Shown here: piece by piece, positions 23,520-34,772 of the stretch | Numbering within the stretch: position 1 is the stretch's first letter | How the letters are laid out: every line of letters begins with the position of its first letter | NCBI RefSeq assembly: GCF_035046485.1 | Contig: NC_085138.1 | Location: forward strand, 361,773,238 to 361,837,237 | Source of the DNA: Aedes albopictus | Taxonomy: Eukaryota > Arthropoda > Insecta > Diptera > Culicidae | Length of the DNA stretch: 64,000 nucleotides | Direction: 5' to 3' | The notes under the pieces: model-generated | Databases searched by the model: none | Told to the model about the DNA's origin: nothing | The model's input: the letters and a program-made list of their open reading frames with translations, nothing else | Position numbers and translations under genes: made by a program

Positions 23520-24860
23520 TTTTCATTTTTACTCCAAAACATACCGTGCGGCAGCTCATTCTTCATGATTTTCCGTCAGTAGGATAATTTTAGCTGTAAA
23601 AATGGGCATTGACCGTTTTGGCCACTTCGGGAACATCCGGGGTGCCCTAGCGGAACCTGTAGTAGAGGACACTTGTATTTTCACTCCAAAATATACCGTG
23701 CGGCAGCACATTCTTCATGATTTTCCGTCAGTAGGATTATTTTAACTGTAAAAATGGTAATTGACCGTTTTGGCCACTTCCGGAACATCTGGAGTGCCCT
23801 GGCGGAACCTGTAGTAGAGGACACTTGCATTTTTACTCCAAAATGTACCGTGCGGCAGCTCATTCTTCATGATTTCCGGTCAATAGAATTATTTTAGCTG
23901 TAGAAATGATCGTTGACTGTTTTAGCCATTTCCGGAATATCTGGAGTGTCCTGGCGGAACCTGTAGTAGAGGACATTTGCATTTTTACTCCAAAATATAC
24001 CGTGCGGCAGCTCATTCTTCATGATTTCCGGTCAATAGAATTATTTTAGCTGTAGAAATGATCATTGACCGTTTTGGCCATTTCCGGAACATCTGGAGTG
24101 CCCTGGCGGAACCTGTAGTAGAGGACACTTGCATTTTTACTCCAAAATGTACCGTGCGGCAGCTCATTCTTCATGATTTCCGGTCAATAGAATTATTTTA
24201 GCTGTAGAAATGATCGTTGACTGTTTTAGCCATTTCCGGAACATCTGGAGTGCCCTGGTGAAACCTGTAGTAAAGGACACTTGCATTTTTACTCCAGAAC
24301 ATACCGTGCAGCAGCTCATTCTTCATGATTTTTCGTCATTAGGATTGTTTTTGCTATGAAAATGGTCAATGACCGTTTTGACCACTTCCGAAACGTCCGA
24401 GGTGTCCTGGCGGAACCTGTAAAAAGGATACTTCCACACTTATTCCAGAACATACTGTGTGGCAGCTCAATCTTCATGATCTTCCAAGAACAAGATTCTT
24501 ATAGCTATGATAATTGTCAATCATAATTATGGCCATTTCCTGCATTTGTGGGGTTCCCTAGTAGTGACTGTAGTAAAAGACCTTGCACTTTGCCTCCACA
24601 ACTCATCGTGCGGTTGCTTATTCTTTATGAATTTTTGTCAATACGACTCTTATAACTATGAAATCGGTCATTGACCATTTCGGCCACTTCTGGAACACCC
24701 AGGGTGCCCTGGAAGAACCTGTAGTAAAGGGTGCTTGCATATTTACTCCATAATATACTGTGCAGCAGCTTATTCTTCATGATTTTTTTATGTTCAGGAT
24801 TCTTATAGCTTTGAAAATTATCATTGACATTTGCATGGTGCCCTTGCGTAACATGTAGTA
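23520..24860 (+). repeat. 152-bp tandem array, left arm
   Basis: The word ACCGTGCGGCAGCTCATTCT recurs with starts near 23543, 23695, 23847, 23999, 24151 and 24303, exactly 152 bp apart, then at 24448-24760 in more diverged form. Units include GGAACATCTGGAGTGCCCTG and GGCGGAACCTGTAGTAGAGG. Divergence increases towards the centre of the element. Confidence 0.9.
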
Positions 24861-25477
24861 ACCTAATGTGTGATAAATTAGCATTATGGTAAAGTTCTCG
24901 GATGAAAACAAATAAAAATAATGTAATAACCTAACGCTATCCAACTTAAAAAGTTTTATCGTTTCAAATAGATGAAAGACCCTCCCTTTTTATTATGTAC
25001 CTCCGGAATAAAACAAACGTCAAAAGTTGCCTGGTTAGTAATTATAAGTAAGACAAACATGTAATCATTTTTTTCACTCTCCTGACTCAATCTCGTCCCA
25101 ATTTGAAAACTGTTCCTTTCTTCTAAAGTTGCCTCCAGGGATTCCTCCAAGAATACTTGCTGGGATTGCTACAGGAATTTATGCTGGGATTCATGTTTTA
25201 CTGTGTTTTTTTCAGGAATTGCCGATTCTTGGAGGTGTTTCTCCAAAGCTTCCTCTATGTTTTTTTCTGAGATTCCAATATAGATTCCTCCTGGAAACCC
25301 TTCGAGAATCAGTGTTGAGATTCCTCCAGGAATTTATGCTGGTGTTCCTCCAGGAATTCCCTTGGGACTTCATCCATGCATTTCCATAAGATTCTCTTCT
25401 GATATTTTCCTAATAATTTTTCCAGTCATTCCTCCTTTGAAAACTCTGAAAGTTTTTCTTTTGGATTTCCTTTAGGT

Positions 25478-26258
25478 CAGGGCTGCCCAACGTACGGCCC
25501 GCGGGCCGCATCCGGCCCGCGAGGACATTCCATGCGGCCCGCGGCACGAATGAAGAAAAGTATTGACTTTTTTCCGGTGGAGTAATAAATTTGAATGTTT
25601 TCTCTTTTCCAATGAATTATAATTTCAAAGCAAGCTTATAATTTAAAGTCAATATAGGTATTTTCAAAGATTTTCAATCAGTTATTTTGAGCTTCTTACA
25701 GATTACGTCCGGAAGAGGCATCAAATTTTCGCAATGAACTTTGAAATGTTTACGAAATTTCTGGCTGACATTGCAATTTAGAAAACCAACGTTTCAGCGT
25801 AACCTCAGAGTAATTCTACTCATTTTCAAAATTTCCATTGTTGGGGGAAATGGAGCCCCTGCGTCCAATCAGATGAACAATAATTCAGATTATAAGATGC
25901 AGTGTCTTAATTGGCTTCTTTAGCGGTGTTGAGATAATTTCATATTCTGAATCTGCATGCCAAACTGAGCCGAAGTCCAAATTTTCATGAATTTTGATGT
26001 CCGGGAACCAAGCCGGGAACCCATTTAAAAATAACTTTCAAGTTTGTATGGGAGCGATTTGTCCAATCACCCCTCGTCGCATTTTGTACTGGTCAGAGCA
26101 GTCAAACAGTTGCCCAGCTGTCAAAAGGTGATTTCAAAATATCTCTTTGTAATTGATTTAACAGCGGTTTTCAGATCGTGCACCGCGGTGCACTTGGCCC
26201 GTCAACTGGTGTGGAGTGTAATCCATGGCCCGCGATCGTTAAAGGTTGGGCAGGCCTG
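25478..26258. mobile_element. hAT-type non-autonomous element, TSD CTTTAGGT
   Basis: 781 bp, ends CAGGGCTGCCCAACG on the left and the inverted CAGGCCTGCCCAAC on the right, flanked by a perfect 8-bp duplication CTTTAGGT (25470-25477, 26259-26266). Subterminal GCGGCCCGCGGGCC-type blocks follow the left end and a related GGCCCGCGATCG the right. The 8-bp TSD and CAGGG start are hAT hallmarks. The longest frames are short; there is no transposase. Confidence 0.85.
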
Positions 26259-26512
26259 CTTTAGGTATTCTTGCAGGTATTTCAGGAATTTCTACTGGTA
26301 CTTACAAATAAATTTATCTAGAAATGCATTCAACAATTTCAGGAAGGATTTCTCTTATAATTTCTCCTTGAATTACTCCGTGGATTTATACAAACCTTAT
26401 ATAGAAGATTTCCTAAGGATTCATTCAGGATTCCATCATATGATTCCTTCAGGAAATCCTGCTGGTTTTTAGAAGCTCTACTGAGGATGCTTCCAGGGAT
26501 TTCTCCATTTAA

Positions 26513-26627
26513 CCTTTCAGGACGCGCGCCATCGAGCAACCGAAACTGCATCGCGCTCGCGCTGTTTACGTCGAGCGAGGTTTTTTAGTAGTGTTGTACT
26601 TTTTACAACAGCGCGCGCGCTGAAGGG
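26513..26627. mobile_element. 115-bp TTAA-flanked MITE
   Basis: TTAA on both sides (26509-26512, 26628-26631); ends CCTTTCAGGACGCGCGCC and, inverted, CCCTTCAGCGCGCGCGC. The CCY start plus the TTAA target fit piggyBac-type mobilisation. It is GC-rich in an AT-rich minisatellite, so it stands out as a later insertion. Confidence 0.7.
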
Positions 26628-26996
26628 TTAAGGAGATTTCATAATAAAAGCATCTCTATGGATGCCTTCAGTTATTTTCCAACTCAAACATGTTATCTAA
26701 GAAATTCTCTGTTAATTTCTCCACGATTCCTCTATAAATTTCCCTGTACGCTTTCGTCTATGTATTTTCTGTGCTTACTCCATAATTTCTTCTTAGAATT
26801 TTTACGGGAACATCTTTTTGTATTGCTTCAAGAAATTCTTTCGATTCATGCTAGAATTACTCAAGCCATTTTTGCTGGGATTCCTCCAGTAATTGCTCCT
26901 GATATAAACCCGGAACTTCTCAGGTATTCCTCCGTGGATTTCTTCGAAGGCTGCGATAGGGATGCATTCAGAAATTGCTCAATGAATTTATCTGGT

Positions 26997-27075
26997 ACTC
27001 ATTCGTCATGATTTGCCGTGACATTGACACTGAAGGAGGAAATATCAATGTCACGGCAAATCATGACGAATGAGT
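26997..27075. repeat. Perfect 31-bp hairpin at the apex of the foldback element
   Basis: Arms 26997-27027 and 27045-27075 are exact complements with a 17-base loop. The arm sequence (ACTCATTCGTCATGATTTGC...) is a variant of the CTCATTCTTCATGATTTCCG segment of the 152-bp unit, so this is where the left-facing and right-facing arrays meet. Confidence 0.9.
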
Positions 27076-29760
27076 TGCGGCACATACAGTTGGAGTAAAA
27101 TTGTACGTGTCCTCTTCTACAGGTTCCGCCAGGGCACCATAGAAGTGATGGTCAATGATTATTTTAGCTCAGTATCATAACGTCCTAGACCATAATGTCC
27201 TAAGAATTTATGGCGCATTTTCCCGTGAAATAACTTCCAACATGCAGTTACGTCATAAGGTCCAAGGAGAGAAGGTACATAGGATTTTATGACACATCAA
27301 ATCTTTTGGACGTTATTTCGTATAAAAATCTGCCATGGGAACCGACACATTATTGCCCGCATGTTATGGTCAGGCTCCGATTTTTTTATGGCTATAGAAA
27401 TTCTCGAGGACCATTCTATGACCAGCCGCTGGATGCCAGATGAGAGCATCCTCTTGACAAAAATCGTAAGGAAAGAGTTACCACACTGTATGTTCTGGAG
27501 TAAAAGTGCATGTGTCCTCTAATACAAGTTCCGCCAGGGTACCCCGGACGTTCCGGAAGTGGCCAAAATTGTCAATGGCCTTCTTTACAGCTAAAAGAAT
27601 CGTATTGACGAGAAATCATGAAGAATGAGCTACCACACGGTATGTTTTGGAGTACAAATGCAAGCGTCCTCTACTACAGGTTCCGCCAGGGCACCCCGGA
27701 TGTTCAGAAAGTTGCCAAAACGGCCAATGACCATTTTTACAGCTAACATAATCCTACTGATGGAAAATCATGAAGAATGAGCTGCAATACGACATGTTCT
27801 GGAGTAAATATGTAATCGTCCTCTACTACAGGTTCTGCCAGGGCACTCCGGACGTTCTGGGAGTGACCACGATAGTCGATGATCATTTTCATAGCTACAA
27901 GAATCCTATTGACGAATAAACATGAAGAATGAACTGCCGCACGGTATATTATGGAGAAAAAATTCAGGTGTCCTCTACCAGGTGCATCTTGTACGTTCCA
28001 GAAGTGGCCACGATGATCAATGATCATTTTCATAGCCTAAATTAAGCCTTTTGGCGAATAAACATGAAGAATGAATTGCCGCACGGTATATTTTGGAGTA
28101 AAAATGCAAATGTCCTCTACTACAGGTTCCACCAGGGCACCCCGGATGTACCGGGAGTGGCCAAAACGGTCAACGACCATTTTTACAGCTAAAATAAATC
28201 TATTGACAGGAAATCATGAAGAATGAGCTGCCGCACGGTACATTATGGAGTAAAATACAAGTGTCCTCTACTACAGGTTCCGCCAGGGCACCCTCGATGT
28301 TCCACCAAAACGGTCAATGACCATTTGAAACAGCTAAAATAATCCTATTGAAGGGAAAGCATGAAGAATGAGCTGCCGCACGGTATGCTTTGGAATAAAA
28401 AAAAAAAAGTATCCTCTACTACAGGTTCCGCCAGGGCATTCGGGGTAGCCGGAACTAGCCAAAACGGCCAACGATCACTGCACAGCTAAAATAATTCTAT
28501 TGACCGGAAATCATGAAGAATGAGCTGCCCCACGGTATATTTTGGAGTGAAAATTCAAGCGTCTTCTCCTACAGGTTCCGCCAGGGCACCCCGGATGTGG
28601 CCAAAACGTTCAACGATCATTTTACAGCTGAAATAATTCTATTGACCGGAAATCATGAAGAATGAGTTGCCGCACGGTATATTATGGAGTAAAAATGCAA
28701 GTGTCCTCTATTACAGGTTCCACCAGGGCACCCCGGATGTTCCGGAAGTGGCCCAAACGGCCAAAGATCATTTTTACAGCTAAAATAATTCTATTGACCG
28801 GAAATCATGAAGAATGAGTTGCCGCACGGTATATTATGGAGTAAAAATGCAAGTGTTCTCTACTACAGGTTCCGCCAGGGCACTCCGGATGTTCCGGAAG
28901 TGGATAAAACGGTCAATGATCATTTTACAGCTGAAATAATTCTATTGACCGGAAATCATGAAGAATGAGTTGCCGCACGGTATATTATGGAGTAAAAATG
29001 CAAGTGTCCTCTATTACAGGTTCCACTAGGGCACTCCAGTTGTTCCGGAAATGGCCAAAACGGTCAACGATCATTTCTACAGCTAAAATAATTCTTTTGA
29101 CCGGAAATCATGAAGAATGAGCTGCCGCACGGTATATTATGGAATAAAAATGCAACTGTCCTGTACTACAGATTCCACCAGGGCACTCCAGATGTTTCGG
29201 AAGTGGCCAAAACGGTCAACGATCATTTCTGCAGCAGAAATAATTCTGTTGACCGGAAATCATGAAGAATGAGCTGCCGCACGGTATATTTTGGAGTAAA
29301 AATGCAAGTGTCCTCTACCACAGGTTCCGCCAGGGCACTCCATATGTTCCGGAAATGGCCAAAACGGTCATCGACAATTTTACAGCTAAAATAATCCTAC
29401 TGACGGAAAATCATGAAGAATGAGCTGCCGCACGGTATATTTTGGAGTAAAAATACAAGTGCCCTCTACCACAGGTTCCGCCAGGGCACCCCGGATGTTC
29501 CCGAAGTGGCCAAAACGATCAATGACCATTTTTACAGTTAAAATAATCCTACTGACGGAAAATCATGAAGAATGAGCTGCCGCACGGTATATTTTGGAGT
29601 GAAAATACAAGTGTCCTCTACTACAGGTTCCGCTAGGGCACCCCGGATGTTCCCGAAGTGGCCAAAACGGTCAATGCCCATTTTTACAGCTAAAATTATC
29701 CTACTGACGGAAAATCATGAAGAATGAGCTGCCGCACGGTATGTTTTGGAGTAAAAATGA
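27076..29760 (-). repeat. 152-bp tandem array, right arm
   Basis: The complementary word GAGCTGCCGCACGGTATATT recurs about every 150 bp from 27470 to 29730 (for example near 28370, 29120, 29271, 29423, 29575, 29727), giving about sixteen units. The interval 27170-27460 is a foreign segment that interrupts the array near its inner end. Confidence 0.9.
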
Positions 29761-30144
29761 AAATGTCCCCTGGCACCGGTTCTCCCGGAGGCGTTCCAGG
29801 GGATCCAGAAACATCCAGAAGGACTCCAGGTGTTCAGAAAATGTACTAATACAATCAGCTTCGATAAAGCTTCAATTATTGCAAATGTTTTAAAGTTGTT
29901 CCATAGAGAAAAAAATAGTTCTGATAGAAATACCCCAAATACCATAACGTTGGTACCCCACGGGAATCCGGAATAACTCCGAAACCATCCGGGTTTTAGA
30001 CTTCGTGTCCCATTTTATCAAAACTAGAATAAAAACTGGATATTGTCTCAAATTTTCATTAGGATTGGATAAAAATCAACAGAGTTATGAATTTTTCAAG
30101 TTGAAAATTTGTTGCGAAAATGACCTTGGCCTTTTGGGTGTTAA

Positions 30145-30905
30145 TGACATCGACTATGGAGCTCCACGTTGGAGGTTCAATTGTGAGGCCACCAAGCACG
30201 AATTTTATACCGCAGACACCTATTAATGAAGATCTGCAGTCGTTGAGTGTTCTCCACTGATACACACCAAGTTTCACTGGCGTACAGCATTACAGATTTC
30301 ACGTTCGAGTTAAAAATTCGGCTCCACAGATCTCCACTGATACACACCATGTTTTACTATCGTACAGATTTCGCTTTCGCACAGATTTCACGTTCGAGTT
30401 GAAAATGTCGATCTTGGTGCCGCCATCGGCTACCATTTTGGTTACCAAGATATTCTTCATTAAACTAACAAAGCTAGCCATGAAAATGGTTGACAGTTCT
30501 CAGATCGTTTTGACAGACCACACACATGCATGAAAAAGACGGATCATACATTCTACTTTATCGATCTTGTTGCCGTCCTTTTCATGCTCTTGTTACAACA
30601 GTTGGCCCGAGAGTTGCCAGTAATTTTGAGGTTAGGTTCGTTGGTGTAATGAAGAATTGGAAGCATTCGACAGTCTCCACTGCTGGCTCATTTACCGTAA
30701 CGCTGGAAGGGTTGACCGTGTTTACATCCAACGAATTGGTCCTATGGACGTTGATGGTAAGACCTGCCGTTGAGGAGCGATCGGCAAGATCATCGGACTT
30801 ACTCTACATACCTAAGCGCCGTTGAGCTAAGAGGGCAACGTCATGAGCCAGTTCGAAGTCATTTAGGTGCTCTATGGTAATGGGCTGCCACAGCATAGAT
30901 CAATA
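30145..30905 (-). mobile_element. LINE reverse-transcriptase fragment, proximal part
   Basis: On the - strand broken frames read AHDVALLAQRR (a damaged YADD-type catalytic block, D-D replaced by H-D), then AGLTINV, NTVNPSSVTV and DGGTKIDIFNSNVKSV, in the order expected in a non-LTR retrotransposon RT and its C-terminal side. It continues at 22856-23138 beyond the 7-kb insertion. A direct repeat of TCTCCACTGATACACACCA (30252, 30331) suggests a local duplication. Confidence 0.65.
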
Positions 30906-30939
30906 TTAGCAATCTTGGATGTGTATTCCTCTAAGAATA

Positions 30940-31100
30940 AACCTTCAGTTGCTATTGTTCCTAACCCTAGACCAGTTTATCTCGGGACCCACGTTTTACT
31001 TCCCTTCCGAAGGAAGAACTCATATTTCATCGGCAGTGGGATTCGATCCCAGGCCCTCGGTGCGATTGTCACGTGCTTTAACCATCACACCAGGTCGGCC
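30940..31100 (-). mobile_element. Feilai-like SINE, - strand copy
   Basis: On the - strand it reads GACCTGGTGTGATGGTTAAA, GGGATCGAATCCCACTGCCG, the CTTCCTTCGGAAGGGAAGTA block and CCCGAGATAAACTGG, the same order as the copy at 6148-6317. The 5' end is partly duplicated (ACCATCACACCAG at 31079 and 31103). Confidence 0.75.
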
Positions 31101-31353
31101 TTAACCATCACACCAGAAATGCCTGAAGGAATCCCTGGAGAAATTGTTGTAATAATTCATTATGGAATTTCTGAGTAATCTCCTGAAGAAACTGCTGGAG
31201 GGATTCCCGAATTGAGTCCCTCAAGTAAGACAACTTCTTAGAGGAATTCCAAGAGAAATTTCTGGAGGATTCCCTACACAACTTTTCGGAAAAAAATCCC
31301 TGATGGAATTCCTAAAGAAGTCCTACGGTAAGTCCTAAAACAATTGTTGGAGG

Positions 31354-31408
31354 TAAGAGACGAACCAGCTCAGGGCTGAAAGTCTCAATAATAAAGAGAA
31401 AAAAAAAA
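31354..31408 (+). mobile_element. 5'-truncated Feilai-like SINE tail
   Basis: TAAGAGACGAACCAGCTCAG, GGCTGAAAGTCTC and an A tail, flanked by a perfect 9-bp TSD TGTTGGAGG (31345-31353, 31409-31417). It is inserted in the minisatellite. Confidence 0.8.
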
Positions 31409-31855
31409 TGTTGGAGGAAACCCTCGAGGCATTCCCTGGGGGTTTTCGGAAGGACTTCCTTGACAAATTCGCTAGAGAAATTCCTGGAGGAAGCCTTGGA
31501 GAAATTCCTGGAGAAATTCCTGGAGAGATTCATAAAGAAATTCCTGGAGGAATCCCTGGAGAAATTCCTGGGGAAATTCCTGGAGAAAAATTCCTGGAGA
31601 AATTCCTGGATAAATTCCTGGAGGAATCTCTGGATGAATTCCTGGAGGAATTCCTGAAGGAATCCCTAGAAGAATCCCTGGATGAATCCCTGTAGGAATT
31701 TTTGCAGGAGTTCCAGGATGAATTCCTGGATGAGTGCTTGGAGGAATTCCTGGATGAGTCCCAGGAGGTATTCCTGGAGGAATTCCTGGAGGAGTTCCTG
31801 GAAAAATACCTGAAGGAATTCCAGAAGGAATGCCTGGATAAATTTCTGAAATATA

Positions 31856-32280
31856 TACTGCCGTGAATCGCAAGTCAGTCCCATATGTAAAAAGTAGGCA
31901 TTGAGAAAATGGCCTATGAAGTTTTCAAATTCGATTCTATGCGAAACTCTAAAAAATCGCCATGAATTGAAAACTTCTGCGATCATCATAAAACTTTCAC
32001 ATATTGTTTTAAACGTGAAAACGTAACAGTGAAAAATATAAAACTGGCTAAAATAGTGTTAGATTTTGTACTGGAGGGTGCACAAGCTCGTAATGGGACT
32101 GACTTGCGATTACATTTCAATATGGGACAATCTGACTTGGTGTTGTTTTTCAATTTTATTGAAACAACTATATATTTTTTTGCACGCAGCTGAAAGATCA
32201 TCTGAAGACAGCTCGAAAACGACCATTAACTCATTTTTGCCCAAAATGCAGATGGGACTGACTTGCGATTCACGGCAGTA
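31856..32280. mobile_element. 425-bp TA-flanked MITE with TACTGCCGTGAATCGCAAGT ends
   Basis: The ends are perfect inverted repeats of about 30 bp starting TACTGCCGTGAATCGCAAGT, with TA outside each (31854-31855, 32281-32282). An internal extra copy of the terminal word ATGGGACTGACTTGCGATT lies at 32094. Minisatellite units continue on both sides. Confidence 0.8.
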
Positions 32281-33366
32281 TATTTGGAGCAATGCCTTGC
32301 AGTATTCCTGAAAAAATCCCAGAAGGAATTTCTAAAGGGATCCCTGGAGAAATCTCTGGATAAATTCTTGGAGGAATCTCTAGAGGAATTCCTGGAGGAA
32401 CATGTGGGAAAATTCTTGGAGGAATCCCTAGATAAATACCTGGAGGAATCTCTGCAGGAATTCTTGGATGAGTCCCTGGAAGAATTTCTGAAGGAATTGC
32501 TGGAAGAATGCCTTGTCGAATTCCTGGATGAATCCTAGAAGGAATTTCTAGAGGAATCCCTAGAGAAATCTCTCAAAAAAAACGTGGAAAAAATCCAAAA
32601 TACCTGGAGGAATTACTGAAGCTATCCCTGGAGGAATTTCTGAAGAAACTGCCGGAGGATTACCTGGAGGAGTTCCTGGAAAAAACTCCTGGAGGAATTC
32701 CTGGAGAAATACCTGAAAGAGTTCCTGGAGAAATGCCTGAAAGCAGTTTTGCGAAATGAGCGAGTACTCACACAACTAGTGAAACTCACTCATGAGTATG
32801 AGCAGTACACCTTAAACTCACCGTGAGTATTACTCACATTTGAGTAAGCGCTGTACAACTCACACTCACTCGTGAGTATTAACGTGCACATACTCACTCA
32901 CGAGTATGTTTTACTCATATTCATACGGTATTCTAAAATTTATCTAAAGTCTTGGAATCCTATCAAACATTGAAATTGTGTGTTTTATTGGGGCGAATGT
33001 ATTGCATCCTTGATTGAATCATTAGACAAGGTTGCTTGTCAATAATTCTATTATTATTTTTTTTTTATTGTAACTTCAGGTATCAGAAGGCCGGCTCCAG
33101 AGGCACGTTAAGGGTGGTCCTGAAGAGGTTTGAGCCCAACAGCTCAGCCTGAGGGCATTTGTTTGAACTTAAACCTTTTGTAGAGTGACAGAGATCAACC
33201 CTCTGAAACGGCTGACATCGTGTTGTTTTAAATGGACGAAGTGTATTTTCATGGTTGTGCGTCTTGTAAATTTAACAAAGAAAACTAAACGCATTGAACA
33301 AATGTGGAATCGATCGTTTCTCAAATGCACGACGCTAGTTCGCTTCCGCACGTAGCAGATTGAAAG

Positions 33367-33625
33367 CGAAGACGGCTAATAACAAGACAGACATCTTCCC
33401 TCTTTCTCCATATACCTTGGGAGCTACAAGCACACTAGCGCCACGAACGACTTTAAGGAACAACATCATGAATAAGTGTGCATGCAATGCTACCATTTGC
33501 GTGTACGTATTTGCATGTACACGCACACAATCATATTTTAATGTTCCTGTGAATCGTTGAGGGCGTTTCAACCATGTCGCCTGCAACAGGGTGGGAGCTG
33601 TCTGTCTTGTTATTAGCCGTCTTCG
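33367..33625. mobile_element. 259-bp MITE with CGAAGACGGCTAATAACAAG ends
   Basis: Perfect 27-bp terminal inverted repeats (33367-33393, 33599-33625) starting CGAAGACGGCTAATAACAAG, flanked by TTGAAAG on both sides (33360-33366, 33626-33632). A 7-bp duplication is unusual; it could be an imperfect 8-bp one. Nested inside the hAT element 32744-35203. Confidence 0.8.
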
Positions 33626-34210
33626 TTGAAAGGCAGACTGAAATTTCGTAAACGAACCCGTAACGCCCCACCAAAGGCGGCGGCTTCAAGAACTAACGCT
33701 ATCTTCAGGTGGTTGACAGAGATAGCAATTAAAAAAGCGTAATTTTACGGAAGTGTGTGGTGTGCTCGATAGGTAGCCGATTATACAGTTCGATAGTCAG
33801 ATTCGGTTTCACTCTTTGCAGGACTGTGGTATAAACAGACTGAACCGCCACCAAGAGGCTGGTTGGATGTTTTTGCTGTTTGGAGTTGGATAATCGGTTT
33901 TGTTCATTATCAGTATGGTCTGACGTTCCGTTGTGCTTCCTTCCGGTATCGGTAACAATGACCGGAATAGGCGAAGAGTTGGGACTTACAATTACAACCA
34001 TTGCTGAAAATACTCAACCACTATTTGGCCATTACATGTCCTATCTTTTTGCACAGTAATAGAAACTAGCCATATGGGAAAAGAGATGCTGTAATTGAAT
34101 GACCCTACCATTTTTTATTTGAAGGTAGGTTTTGCTAATTTAGAGAAAATTTTCCACTTTACGGAAGATTGAAAAGCTACCACAGCTGTCAAACTGATGA
34201 TTTTCAACAA

Positions 34211-34387
34211 GGGGCTGTTCATGAACCACGTAGACCAAAATTTGGCCATCTCAGACACCCCCTCCCCCCTCGTAGGCTTTTGCCCATACAAAAATTTTAA
34301 AATTTGTATGGAGCGTAGACTTTCACCAGACCACCCCCCCCCCCCCCCCCTCCCCCCGAAAAGTCTACGTGGTTTATGAACGATCCT
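34211..34387. mobile_element. MITE with GGGGCTGTTCATGAACCACG end
   Basis: The left end GGGGCTGTTCATGAACCACG is matched by the complement of the right end (AGGATCGTTCATAAACCACG). The interior includes a C-rich tract at 34325-34357. It is related to 34611-34772 and more distantly to 14003-14160 and 16944-17109. Confidence 0.7.
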
Positions 34388-34610
34388 CAAGGTATCATCA
34401 ATCAGTCCAAGGATACCTTGGATATCAATGAAAAGATGATTTTCATGGCTGCGGTAGGACTTTCACAGCTGCGATAGAACTCGGCGGCTACCGCAGAATG
34501 GAAAATTTTCTAAAAATCCGCAATAAATATCGAGAGGTAAATATATGCCTGAAGATATATATTGAAGACCGCAAAGTGACCCGACGTATGCGAAAAAAGT
34601 TATACCCTTA

Positions 34611-34772
34611 AGGCACCATTCATAAACCACGTAGACTTTTTGGGGAGGAGGGGGTCTAGCCAAAATCTACGCTCTATACAAATTTCAAAATTTTTGTATG
34701 GACGAAAGTCTACGAGGGGGAGGGGGGTCTGGGATGGCCAAAATTTGGTCTGCGTGGTTTATGAACAGCCCC
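34611..34772. mobile_element. MITE, same family as 34211, opposite orientation
   Basis: Left end GGCACCATTCATAAACCACG, right end (complement) GGGGCTGTTCATAAACCACG. The interior G-rich tracts mirror the C-rich ones of the neighbour, and TTTTTGTATGGACGAAAGTC matches inverted. The two copies lie 223 bp apart in opposite orientation. Confidence 0.75.

Larger units (their letters stand above)
25100..26996. repeat. Degenerate TTCCTCCAGGAATT minisatellite inside the foldback element
   Basis: It occupies 25100-25469 and 26267-26996 in the TTCCTCC orientation, split by the hAT element 25478-26258 and the small TTAA MITE 26513-26627. It separates the left 152-bp array from its last fragment next to the hairpin at 26997. 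Confidence 0.7.
23143..30140. mobile_element. 7.0-kb TTAA-flanked foldback element with opposed 152-bp arrays
   Basis: TTAA stands at both ends (23139-23142, 30141-30144), and the inverted repeat CACCCAAAAG...CTTTTGGGTG starts exactly inside it; outside TTAA the sequences diverge at once. The terminal inverted repeats run about 0.6 kb at near identity, so that frames 23338-23568 (+) and 29715-29945 (-) differ by one residue. Inside are arrays of a 152-bp unit in opposite orientation (left about nine units, right about sixteen), meeting at a perfect hairpin at 26997-27075. No transposase is visible. TTAA target use points to a piggyBac-type enzyme acting in trans. Nested within are a hAT element, a small TTAA MITE and a minisatellite block. 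The host sequence is a LINE fragment. Confidence 0.8.

Noticed and set aside
23338..23568. 76-residue frame repeated as an inverted copy at 29715-29945
   Set aside because: The near-identity reflects the terminal inverted repeats of the TTAA element, not a conserved gene; the frame has no family motif and includes non-coding repeat unit sequence.
31408..31989. Several overlapping frames on both strands encoding EFLEESL, IPGEIPGE or FLQEFLQ repeats
   Set aside because: They arise from the 12-15-bp minisatellite; both strands are open and no start, splice site or conserved domain supports a gene.
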